Assembly: GCF_003050835.1 (NCBI RefSeq)
Contig: NZ_QAOJ01000001.1
Coordinates: 124,001 to 188,000, forward strand
Length of the DNA: 64,000 nt
DNA from: Pseudomonas sp. GV071
GTDB taxonomy: Bacteria; Pseudomonadota; Gammaproteobacteria; Pseudomonadales; Pseudomonadaceae
Direction: 5' to 3'
In this document: positions 28,091 through 35,800 of the stretch, one piece after another
Position numbering within the stretch: the first letter of the stretch is position 1
Layout of the letters: each line of letters opens with the position of its first letter
Position numbers and translations under genes: made by a program
Notes under the pieces: model-generated
Seen by the model: only the letters and a program-made list of their open reading frames with translations
Told to the model about the DNA's origin: nothing
Database searches by the model: none

Positions 28091-28122
28091 CAGCCCCCCA
28101 ACAAGGACGTCGAGGCATCAGG

Positions 28123-29352
28123 ATGAGAGTGCTGTTCGTACACCAGAACTTCCCCGGGCAATTCCGCCACATCGCCGCGCACCTGGCGCAACAGCCCGGT
28201 GTCGAGGTATTGGCCATCGGCCGCGACACCGCACCCGGCCTGCCGGGCGTGCGCCTGCTGCGCTACAAACCGCACCGCGGCGCCGACCAGGCCACCCACC
28301 CTTACGTGCGCACCATGGAAGAAGCCGTACTGCACGGCCAGCAAGTGCTGCGCCTGCTGCTCGACCTGAAAGGCAAAGGCTACCGGCCCGACGTGATCGT
28401 CGCCCACCCCGGCTGGGGCGAAACCCTCTACGCCAAAGACGCCTTTCCCCACGCCAAGCTCATTCACTTCTGCGAGTACTACTACCACTCGCACGGCGCC
28501 GACGCGAACTTCGACCCCGAATTCCCCCTCGACATCAACGGCGCCGCGCGCATCCGCACCCGCAACGCCCTGCACCTGCTCAACCTGGAAAACTGCGACC
28601 TCGCCGTCACCCCCACAAAGTGGCAACACAGCCTGCACCCCGCCGCCTACCGCGACAAAATCCAGGTGATCCACGAAGGCATCGACACCGACAACCTCAA
28701 ACCCGACCCGAACGCCGAACTCACCCTACCCAACGGCAACGTGCTCAAAGCCGGCATGCCCATCGTCACCTACGTCGCGCGCAACCTGGAACCCTACCGC
28801 GGCTTCCACACCTTCATGCGCGCCTTGCCCGACCTGCTCAAACAACACCCCACCTGCCAGGTAGTGATAGTCGGCGGCGACGGCGTCAGCTACGGCAGCG
28901 CCCCCAAAGACGCACCCAACTGGCGAAGTAAACTGCTGCAAGAGAATCCCGTGGATCTCAGCCGCGTGCACTTTCTAGGCAAGGTGCCCTACGACACCTA
29001 CAAGAAGGTACTGCAGGTGTCGGCTGTGCATGTGTACCTGACGTACCCGTTTGTATTGTCCTGGTCGTTGCTGGAGGCGATGGCGACGGGGTGTTTGATT
29101 GTCGGCTCGGATACGGCGCCGGTGAGGGAGGTTATTCGGGATGGGGCGAATGGGGTGTTGGTGGGGTTTTTTGATAAGGATGAAGTGGTGCGGGCGGTGG
29201 TGAAGGGGTTGGGAATGGGGGAAGAGGCGGGCGAGTATCGGCGGTTGGCTTTTAGTGAGGCGAGGGGGTATTCGATGAGGGAGGGGGTGGTTGGATATCA
29301 GGGAACTATAGAAAGACAGTTGGTTGGTGTAGTTGCAGAAGTAGTAGGTTAG
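28123..29352 (+). CDS. Glycosyltransferase, GT-B fold (GT4-like), linked to the RTX exporter
   Basis: A 409-residue protein with the opening MRVLFVHQNFPGQFRHIA of GT4-type enzymes. The acceptor domain is about residues 1-200. The donor domain carries TYVARNLEPYRGFHTFMRAL, VVIVGGDG and the E-x7-E region SWSLLEAMATGCLIVGSDTAPVREVI. There is no signal peptide or membrane helix, so it is cytoplasmic or membrane-peripheral. It lies 32 bp downstream of the adaptor gene and is probably co-transcribed; modification of the exported RTX protein or of a surface sugar is a guess from context. From about position 29040 the codon usage changes abruptly from C-rich to G/T-rich third positions, while the protein motifs stay intact. 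The last 25 residues look unconserved. Confidence 0.85.
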   Translation: MRVLFVHQNFPGQFRHIAAHLAQQPGVEVLAIGRDTAPGLPGVRLLRYKPHRGADQATHPYVRTMEEAVLHGQQVLRLLLDLKGKGYRPDVIVAHPGWGETLYAKDAFPHAKLIHFCEYYYHSHGADANFDPEFPLDINGAARIRTRNALHLLNLENCDLAVTPTKWQHSLHPAAYRDKIQVIHEGIDTDNLKPDPNAELTLPNGNVLKAGMPIVTYVARNLEPYRGFHTFMRALPDLLKQHPTCQVVIVGGDGVSYGSAPKDAPNWRSKLLQENPVDLSRVHFLGKVPYDTYKKVLQVSAVHVYLTYPFVLSWSLLEAMATGCLIVGSDTAPVREVIRDGANGVLVGFFDKDEVVRAVVKGLGMGEEAGEYRRLAFSEARGYSMREGVVGYQGTIERQLVGVVAEVVG

Positions 29353-29414
29353 TCGTCTACTCTGGTTAATGCAGATAGGTTTATTTTGAATATTCGATTT
29401 TTGAGGGGGAAGTT

Positions 29415-30311
29415 ATGAGGGGGGGACGATTTTTATGGGCCCTAGTCCCTATGTTTTGCCAAATCAGCAATGTGGAAGCGGAGGGGCAGAAGAAGTTACA
29501 GGGTAAAGACACAATCTATTACTCGGAAGTTGCCCCGGATTTCATGCCGGGTGGAGATAGGAAGGTTCTAGTCGCATCAACTGTGCCACGCCCTGCCGGA
29601 AGTTTTGATTTGATTGCAGGTAAGGAGCGTAAGTTGTGCCGTGAGCTAATTGATTCTTTCAATGAGTCAGGAAGCTATAGCGGTGAAGATAGAGTTTACT
29701 GGGGTCTAGAGAACTCTGCATTGTTGAGTTGGAATGTGCTGGAAACTAGGCAGGATATTCCGCAGTCGAACAGCCCTTCGTTCAATCTTGGCCTCGAATA
29801 TATGGATGTCGACGTTGATGGCGATGGGGTTGTTGAGCGGGTGTATAGGAAAGGAGAGTTGCTTAGCAGCCGGACTTATCAAGAAATATCGATATTTAGC
29901 CTCGCTCAGTTGCCGGAGGAAATTGATGGTGATGCCGTCAATAAAGCATGTAAGCCAGATATCAATTCTTCTCTGTGTAGAGAACAAGTTGAAAAGCTAC
30001 GAATTTTTTTGAATAAAGATTCAGGTGGCCGGAAAGGTGAGTGGCAATCCGCGTCTGACATGTCGTATGTGGCAACTAGCGACGGACAGTCTCGAAAAAT
30101 AATATTTCCGAAGAGTAGAAATACTCCCGTACGAAATGTTGCTGCAAACTCTGGTGGGGTTTGGGATCTCTATAAGTTGAAATCCGGGGTCGTTGTTGTA
30201 TCTGCACCGACTGCAGAGTTCGCTCGTCCCGAGTATTTGGTGTTTTCGCCTAGGAAAAATGATCCAGCAATTTTACAGTGCGTAATATCTCCGATTGTTT
30301 GGCGTCGATAG
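29415..30311 (+). CDS. Uncharacterised secreted protein in the low-GC island
   Basis: A 298-residue protein, not recognised. The N-terminus (MRGGRFLWALVPMFCQISNVEAEG) reads as a signal peptide with cleavage near residue 23. The middle contains MDVDVDGDGVVERVYR, resembling an EF-hand or FG-GAP type calcium loop. A few cysteines could pair in the periplasm. Shine-Dalgarno GAGGGGGA precedes the ATG. GC is clearly below that of the flanking genes and rare codons are frequent, suggesting acquisition by transfer. It shares the plan (signal, central VDV(D/E)G(D/N)G motif, C-terminal cysteine) with the protein at 30551. An immunity or accessory role for a secreted protein is possible but not shown. 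Confidence 0.6.
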   Translation: MRGGRFLWALVPMFCQISNVEAEGQKKLQGKDTIYYSEVAPDFMPGGDRKVLVASTVPRPAGSFDLIAGKERKLCRELIDSFNESGSYSGEDRVYWGLENSALLSWNVLETRQDIPQSNSPSFNLGLEYMDVDVDGDGVVERVYRKGELLSSRTYQEISIFSLAQLPEEIDGDAVNKACKPDINSSLCREQVEKLRIFLNKDSGGRKGEWQSASDMSYVATSDGQSRKIIFPKSRNTPVRNVAANSGGVWDLYKLKSGVVVVSAPTAEFARPEYLVFSPRKNDPAILQCVISPIVWRR

Positions 30312-30342
30312 TTTTTTATTTTTAACTTGAAGGAGTAAGTTT

Positions 30343-30447
30343 ATGGTGACGTCAATTGAGCGGCTGGGGGAGCTTCATTTTGATTATGAAGCCTACGCAA
30401 CGATTAAAGGAGCTCCTCAGATTGAAAAAGGGGACAGATTTATTTAG
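30343..30447 (+). pseudogene. Short 34-codon reading frame truncated by a palindromic element
   Basis: A strong ribosome-binding site (AAGGAG, 7 bases before the ATG at 30343) starts a frame reading MVTSIERLGELHFDYEAY and ending in the repeat-encoded tail GDRFI. The stop codon lies inside the palindrome that begins at 30430. The good start signal and the abrupt end in a repeat suggest the 5' remnant of a longer gene cut off by insertion or recombination at the element. The parent protein is not recognised. Confidence 0.55.
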
Positions 30448-30504
30448 TTGCTCTAATTTTATGAGTCTTGTTAAGTTTTAGAGTAGTTAAATAAATCTGT
30501 CCCC
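30430..30504. repeat. Palindromic element A of the island (75 bp)
   Basis: Perfect 17-bp terminal inverted repeats, GGGGACAGATTTATTTA (30430-30446) and its complement (30488-30504), enclose imperfectly complementary inner arms (TTGCTCTAA against TTAGAGTAG). Similar elements recur at 31861 and, in decayed form, at 31146, 31690 and 32729. Ends of the GGGGACnGATTTATTT type are widespread in proteobacterial genomes, but no transposase gene is present here. Confidence 0.85.
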
Positions 30505-30550
30505 TTTGTGGTTTAGCTGTTTGCAGTTGTTTTCTTGGGTAGGGCTAAAT

Positions 30551-31141
30551 ATGGGGTTTCTTAGGTTTTATAAAGAATTTTTTTGTGCGTTTCTGCTCGT
30601 TGCTGTGGGGTATAAAGCAAACTCCAGTGAGGAAATTGGCTCAACTTCAGAGGTTGATTATAAAGAAAGTAATTATTGCTCCTCGGAAAAGTGGCAGGCG
30701 TTGCCAGAGTCTTTAATTAACAAGTGGGATGTCGTAGAAGATGGGAGGATTATTGACTCTTCGTACTATGGAAAGGTGTTTGAGGCGAGTTCGGAAGTAG
30801 GTGAACAAAAATTATATTTGTACAAGCTTATGCTTTCCATTGATGGCAGAGATGTGTACGAAAGTATTTTTGCTTTTGACTCCCGTTTAATAAATGTGGA
30901 TGTTGAAGGTAATGGTCGAACGGCAAGCTACAATATTAGACTTGAGGCTGAGGAGGCGGTCCGTCGCTTAGGGCATGTTCCAGATAATTTGATAGTTGAA
31001 GATGCTAGGAGCCATATTTCATCGTGGTCTTCTGGTAATAGAGAGTTTTTTACATTTGAAGGTTATTATGGGTATTTAATTACCGAGGTGCAGCGCGATG
31101 GCCTGGTTTATATATGCTCGCGCTCACTTCAGAGGATCTGA
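30551..31141 (+). CDS. Uncharacterised secreted protein in the low-GC island
   Basis: A 196-residue protein, not recognised. The ATG at 30551 gives MGFLRFYKEFFCAFLLVAVG, a hydrophobic signal peptide likely cut near residue 20; a longer frame from a TTG at 30506 would lose this arrangement. The central segment RLINVDVEGNGRTASYNI resembles the DVDGDG motif of the protein at 29415. Near the C-terminus VYICSRSL carries one cysteine. GC is low. It is flanked by palindromic element A upstream and decayed element B directly downstream. No catalytic motif is seen. Confidence 0.55.
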   Translation: MGFLRFYKEFFCAFLLVAVGYKANSSEEIGSTSEVDYKESNYCSSEKWQALPESLINKWDVVEDGRIIDSSYYGKVFEASSEVGEQKLYLYKLMLSIDGRDVYESIFAFDSRLINVDVEGNGRTASYNIRLEAEEAVRRLGHVPDNLIVEDARSHISSWSSGNREFFTFEGYYGYLITEVQRDGLVYICSRSLQRI

Positions 31142-31145
31142 TAAT

Positions 31146-31198
31146 CCGTCCCCTTTGTTGCCTTTGTTGCAGTAGTAGTAAATAAAACTGTCTCTTTG
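31146..31198. repeat. Decayed palindromic element B
   Basis: Two sequences resembling the right end of element A lie close together: AATCCGTCCCCTTTG (from about 31146) and GTAGTAAATAAAACTGTCTC (about 31173-31192). Left ends are missing, so this is read as the remains of one or two elements of the same family. It separates the genes at 30551 and 31224. Confidence 0.5.
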
Positions 31199-31223
31199 GG
31201 GCCGGGTGAGAGGTTGAAAGGTC

Positions 31224-31493
31224 ATGATTAAGGTTTTAGCGTTGATCGTTTCCGGTGCGTTGTTTCTGTTGCCCTTTTTTCTTGTTTATATGTCTTGGTT
31301 GAGTGTTAAGAGAATCCGATGTGGTGGAAGGTATGTGTGGTGGGCGTTGTTTGCATTTATTCCGGCTTGGGGGGCATATGCTTATGCTGGGCTGGCCTGG
31401 TTCGAAGATCAATTAATTGCTCCTGGGTTTAGGCCGATAAGTAGTTTGGCGCTTTATCTATATTTGGCTGTAAATCTGAGTTGGGCAATTTAG
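31224..31493 (+). CDS. Small membrane protein, probably cut short by an amber codon
   Basis: An 89-residue protein, not recognised. It has three hydrophobic segments: about residues 4-26 (ALIVSGALFLLPFFLVYMSW), 38-60 (VWWALFAFIPAWGAYAYAGL) and 73-89. The third is cut by a TAG at 31491-31493, but the same frame continues for 42 codons with another hydrophobic stretch (see next entry), so the intact gene may have encoded about 132 residues. GAGAGG and AAAGG lie upstream of the ATG. GC is low and there is no recognisable family. Confidence 0.5.
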   Translation: MIKVLALIVSGALFLLPFFLVYMSWLSVKRIRCGGRYVWWALFAFIPAWGAYAYAGLAWFEDQLIAPGFRPISSLALYLYLAVNLSWAI

Positions 31494-31622
31494 TTTTCTA
31501 TTATTTTGAGATTGAGGTTTGCACTTTCTGTGTTTGTTGTTCCGTTGGTTTTTATTGTTGGTTTGGGAGTGATGGGGCTGTTTGGGTGGGCTGCTGCTGT
31601 AGGTTTTTGGGGTCGTTATTGA
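31494..31622 (+). pseudogene. In-frame continuation of the small membrane protein after TAG
   Basis: Reading on in the same frame after the TAG at 31491-31493 gives 42 codons up to a TGA at 31620-31622, including ALSVFVVPLVFIVGLGVMGL, a typical membrane helix. This supports a recent nonsense mutation splitting one gene. T-rich DNA is prone to code for hydrophobic residues by chance, so the case is moderate. A different, cysteine-rich frame over the same bases looks non-coding. Confidence 0.4.
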
Positions 31623-31689
31623 GATGTCATCGCAAACAAATGCGTTGCTGTAGCGATGGTTTGAAACGTTTTTAAGATAAAAGATTGAA

Positions 31690-31850
31690 GATTCATTTTA
31701 ACTACCCTAATTTTATGAAAGTTGTCGGTGATTAGAGTAACTAAAATAAATTTCCCCGCTTTGCTGTAAATATCGATAAGACGTTCCGAATCACGGATGT
31801 TCGTTTTCACTCTCTGAAAATCACTAATGGATGGATTACATGACCGCTCC
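31690..31850. repeat. Upstream copy of the RTX promoter/start region (161-bp direct repeat, copy 1)
   Basis: This stretch repeats 32729-32889, 1,039 bp downstream. The last 119 bp (31732-31850) are identical in both copies and include the first seven codons of the RTX gene; the first 42 bp are diverged. The left part (31690 to about 31752) is itself an imperfect palindrome of the island family (ATTCATTTTAACTACCCTAA against TTAGAGTAACTAAAATAAAT). Immediately after the repeat, element D begins. It explains the otherwise gene-free region 31623-32029 together with element D. Confidence 0.92.
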
Positions 31851-31896
31851 GAGGTCAAAAGGGGACGGATTTATTTTTACTACTCTAATTCACTAG
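31831..31896 (+). pseudogene. 5' remnant of the RTX gene (7 codons plus repeat-derived tail)
   Basis: Within copy 1 of the direct repeat the RTX start is preserved (MDYMTAP), but after the seventh codon the frame runs into palindromic element D and stops at a TAG (31894-31896), giving only 21 codons. It marks where an RTX gene, or a duplicated RTX 5' end, was interrupted. Confidence 0.75.
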
Positions 31897-31935
31897 TAAA
31901 TAGGCGTTTAGAGTACGAAAAATAAATCCGTCCCT
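31861..31935. repeat. Palindromic element D of the island (75 bp)
   Basis: Perfect 17-bp inverted arms, GGGACGGATTTATTTTT (31862-31878) and its complement (31918-31934), with inner arms ACTCTAA/TTAGAGT. It is the same length as element A and the same family, with G in place of A in the seventh position of the end. It lies ten bases after the break point of the RTX 5' remnant. Confidence 0.85.
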
Positions 31936-32029
31936 TTTTTCCGCTCTTTTTCCGCTGAGTTAAATAGTTTCTTGTGGTGGTTTATAGTGGCAAAAGTAAG
32001 GCTTGGCTAAGGTTTGTGAGGAGTAGTAG

Positions 32030-32710
32030 ATGGATCTGTTAAAGGCTAGGGGCGCGATAGCTCTATGTTCGGTACTTTTTGTTGCTCCCGACTACGTGCG
32101 TTCTGCCGAGCTTGAAATTGTAAATAAACCAGTCCTTAATATTGATTCTAGGTCTGCCCCTATAAATGGATCTCCGGCCGGGAGTTCGGTATTTTTGCAC
32201 TATTGTCTTCCCGATTTTAAGCCGTTGCTAGTGGGGGGTTGCAATTCGGCGCAGGCCAGAAAATATATAGTTCAAGTTGGCTACCACTATTTCTTGGATG
32301 GAAGCGTTCCTCCGCGACTCGAGGCTGCTTCGAGGTATGTATTGCCGTTCGAGTATCATAGAGATTTCAAAGGTAAAACGCCTTACTTTAGGTATTACGA
32401 ACAGGTGGAGTTGGCAAAGAGGATAGCTCTCTACAAGGTGGGTTCCTCTCAGTCACCCTATTCGGGTTTGCTGCGGTACGAGTTATCTGGTGCGCCAGTC
32501 ATCGTCTGGATTCCTGAGGCGCATAGAGAGAGTACAACCAGATTGGGTAACCCCTTGGTGTTTTTTTGTGTTGGGCCTACATGCTCTCTAGACTTGGATT
32601 TGGGAAATGGTTGGGTCGTTACCGCGCAATTTGATGAGAGCGCGCTGGGAAGGTGGCATGAACTTTATTTGAATATATATAAGTCTACCGAGGTGGTGGT
32701 TGGGGGATAA
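32030..32710 (+). CDS. Uncharacterised secreted protein between the two RTX promoter copies
   Basis: A 226-residue protein, not recognised. MDLLKARGAIALCSVLFVAPDYVRSAELE reads as a signal peptide with cleavage after SA (about residue 26). It has several cysteines (HYCLPDF, GGCNSAQ, FFCVGPTCSLD) that could form disulfides in the periplasm. Shine-Dalgarno GAGGAG precedes the ATG. GC is low. It is flanked by element D and RTX-promoter copy 1 on the left and by copy 2 on the right, as if carried into the locus between the copies. Confidence 0.6.
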   Translation: MDLLKARGAIALCSVLFVAPDYVRSAELEIVNKPVLNIDSRSAPINGSPAGSSVFLHYCLPDFKPLLVGGCNSAQARKYIVQVGYHYFLDGSVPPRLEAASRYVLPFEYHRDFKGKTPYFRYYEQVELAKRIALYKVGSSQSPYSGLLRYELSGAPVIVWIPEAHRESTTRLGNPLVFFCVGPTCSLDLDLGNGWVVTAQFDESALGRWHELYLNIYKSTEVVVGG

Positions 32711-32728
32711 GTATGGAGAAAGGAGTTA

Positions 32729-32889
32729 GATTCATTTTAGCTACTCTAATTTTATGAAGTTTTTCGGCATTTAGAGTAACTAAAATAAATTTCCCCGCTT
32801 TGCTGTAAATATCGATAAGACGTTCCGAATCACGGATGTTCGTTTTCACTCTCTGAAAATCACTAATGGATGGATTACATGACCGCTCC
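32729..32889. promoter_or_regulatory. RTX upstream region and start (161-bp direct repeat, copy 2)
   Basis: The functional copy of the repeat described at 31690. It contains the decayed palindrome E (about 32729-32790) and the sequence leading to the RTX start codon at 32870. No clear Shine-Dalgarno sequence is seen (best candidate GAAAATCACTAATGG), and a second in-frame ATG at 32879 is possible. The RTX promoter should lie here if it is not transcribed from upstream. Confidence 0.7.
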
Positions 32890-35800
32890 TGTAAATGGAC
32901 TTTCTACCAGTGCTACCACCGCTGCCAGCGACAGCAATGACCACTTTATTGGCACTACCGCCAGCGACACGTTGATTGGCGGTGGCGGCAACGACACCCT
33001 CGACGGCGGCGCCGGTGATGACCTGTTGTTGGGCGGCGAGGGCAATGACAGTGTGCTCGGTGGCGCAGGCAATGACCGTCTGGATGGCGGCACGGGGAGC
33101 GACACGCTGGTGGGCGGTGCGGGGGATGACACGTATGTGGTGGATGCCATCACCGATGTGGTCAGTGAGTTGGCCAATTCGGGGATCGATACGGTGGAGT
33201 CGAGCATCAGCCTGACGCTGGCCACCTATGTTGAAAACCTGCTGCTCACCGGCACCGAGGCGCTGAATGGCACGGGCAATACCTCGGCCAATCGCCTGGT
33301 CGGCAACAGTGCTGCGAATGTGTTGAATGGCGGCACCGGTATCGACACGCTGATCGGTGGCGATGGCAACGACACTTATGTGGTGGATGCGCTTGCCGAT
33401 GTGGTGATCGAGAACGCCAATGAGGGCATCGACACGGTGCAGGCCAGTGTCAGTTACGCCTTGGCGGCCCATCTGGAAAACCTCACGCTCACCGGCACCG
33501 GGTTGCTCACGGGCACTGGCAACGAGCTGGACAATGTCCTGATTGGCAACGCCGGCGCCAATACCCTGTACGGCGGTTTGGGCAATGATCGCCTCGATGG
33601 CGGCAGCGGTGCGGACACGCTGTTTGGCGGCGCCGGGGACGACACCTATGTGGTCAATATCGCCACTGACGTGGTTACCGAACTGGCGGATGAAGGCAGC
33701 GATACGGTCGAGTCTTCGGTCAGTTTTACCCTCGGCGATCACCTCGAAAATCTCACCCTTACCGGCTCCGCTGCCAGCGCCGGCACCGGCAATGGGCTGA
33801 ACAATGTGCTCACCGGCAACGCGGCCAGCAACAGCCTCAGCGGTGGCGAGGGTAGCGACACGCTGTACGGCGGCGCTGGCAATGATCGCTTGGATGGCGG
33901 CGCGGGCGACGACCTGCTAGTGGGCGGTGTGGGCAACGACACCTATGCGGTGGACTCCAGCAGCGATGTGCTCGTCGAGCTGGCGGGCGAGGGCACCGAT
34001 CTGGTTGAGGCCAGCGCCACCTATAGCCTGGGCGACAACTTTGAGAACCTGACCCTGGTCGGCGAGCAGGCCATCGACGCTTACGGCAATGCGCTGAACA
34101 ACGTGATTACCGGTAACAGTGCGGCGAACAGTCTGTTTGGCGGCGACGGCAACGACAGCCTGCGCGGCGGCGCCGGCAATGACCGCCTCAATGGCGGGGT
34201 GGGCAAGGACACCCTGGTCGGCGGCAGCGGCGATGACAGCTATGTGCTCGACAGCAGCACCGATGTAGTCATCGAGGCGCTGGATGGCGGCATCGACACC
34301 GTGGAAACCAGCATCAGCCTGCTGCTGGCGGCCAACGTCGAGAACCTGCTGCTCACTGGCAGCGAGGCGATCAATGGCACCGGCAACAGCCTGGCCAACC
34401 AGCTCACCGGCAACAGCGCGGCCAACGTCCTCAACGGCGGTGCCGGCAACGACACTCTGCTCGGTGGCGCCGGTAACGACACCTATCTGGTGGATAGCGC
34501 CGGCGATTTGGTGATCGAGAATGCCGGCGAGGGCACCGACACCGTGCAGGCCAGCGTCAGCTACAGCCTCGGCGCCAACGTCGAGAACCTCACCCTTACC
34601 GGTGGCAGCCTGATCGATGGCGCCGGCAACAGCCTGGATAACCTGATTGTCGGCAACTGGGTCGCCAACGTGCTCAACGGCGGCGCGGGCAACGACACCC
34701 TCAGCGCAGGCGAGGGTAACGACCGTCTGGATGGCGGCGGCGGCGCCGACTCGATGATCGGTGGCTACGGCAACGACACCTATGTGGTCGATTCGCTGGA
34801 CGATGTGGTGGTGGAAAATGTCGGTGAGGGTAGCAATGACCTGATCGAGTCGAGCATAAGCCTGACCCTCGGCGCCAACGTCGAACACCTCACCCTGACC
34901 GGCAACGCCGCCATCAATGGCACCGGCAACGCTTCAGTGAATATCCTCACCGGCAACGACGCGGCCAACGTGCTCGCCGCCGGTGCCGGCAACGACACCC
35001 TGCGCGGTGGCGCCGGCAACGACTGGCTCGACGGTGGCAGCGGCTACGACCTGCTGGAAGGCGGCGCGGGCGACGACTACCTGTTCGGCGACTCGGGCAA
35101 CGACCGCCTGGACGGCGGCAGCGGCGCCGACACCCTGGAAGGCGGCACGGGCGATGACACCTATGTGGTCGAGTCGAGCGGCGATCTGGTGACTGAACTC
35201 GGCAACGCCGGTGTCGACACGGTGGAGGCCAGCATCAGCTTTGGCCTGGGCGCCAACGTCGAGCACCTGACCCTGACCGGCAGCGCCGCCATCAACGCCA
35301 CCGGCAACAGCCTCAACAACCGCCTCACCGGCAACAGCGCCAACAACACGCTGGACGGTGGCGCCGGCAACGACACCCTGGTCGGCGGCGCTGGCAATGA
35401 CACCTTAAGTGGCGGTACCGGCAACAACACCTACCTGTATCGAAAGGGCGATGGCAGCGACACCATTCGCAGCTTTGCCGATGGCACGGTGGGCAAGAAA
35501 AACGTCTTGCAGCTTGAAGCGATCAGCCCGGACGAAGTGAGCCTGGCGCGTCGCGATGCGACCCTGGTGCTGAGTTTCGCCGGCTCCAGCGACACCATCA
35601 TCCTCGAAGACGTCTTCTACTCGACCACTGACGGCAGCCGCTCCGTGCCCGTGCAGAGCATCCAGTTTGGTGACGGCACGGTCTGGACCCTGACTGCTGG
35701 CGGCAGCCTGAGCAACACCCTCAACGGCCAGGCCGGCCGCGACATCATCGTGGTGAGCGACACCTCGGATAACAACGTACTGAGTGGCGGACTTGGCAAC

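Noticed and set aside
31481..31675. Cysteine-rich 64-codon frame downstream of the small membrane protein
   Set aside because: It overlaps the preceding gene out of frame, has no ribosome-binding site, and its cysteines come from TGT/TGC in T/G-rich DNA; the in-frame continuation of the preceding gene is the better reading.
29353..32889. Integron-type gene cassette array
   Set aside because: The palindromes lack the GTTRRRY core and RYYYAAC ends of attC sites and no integrase gene is present; a different capture mechanism would be needed.
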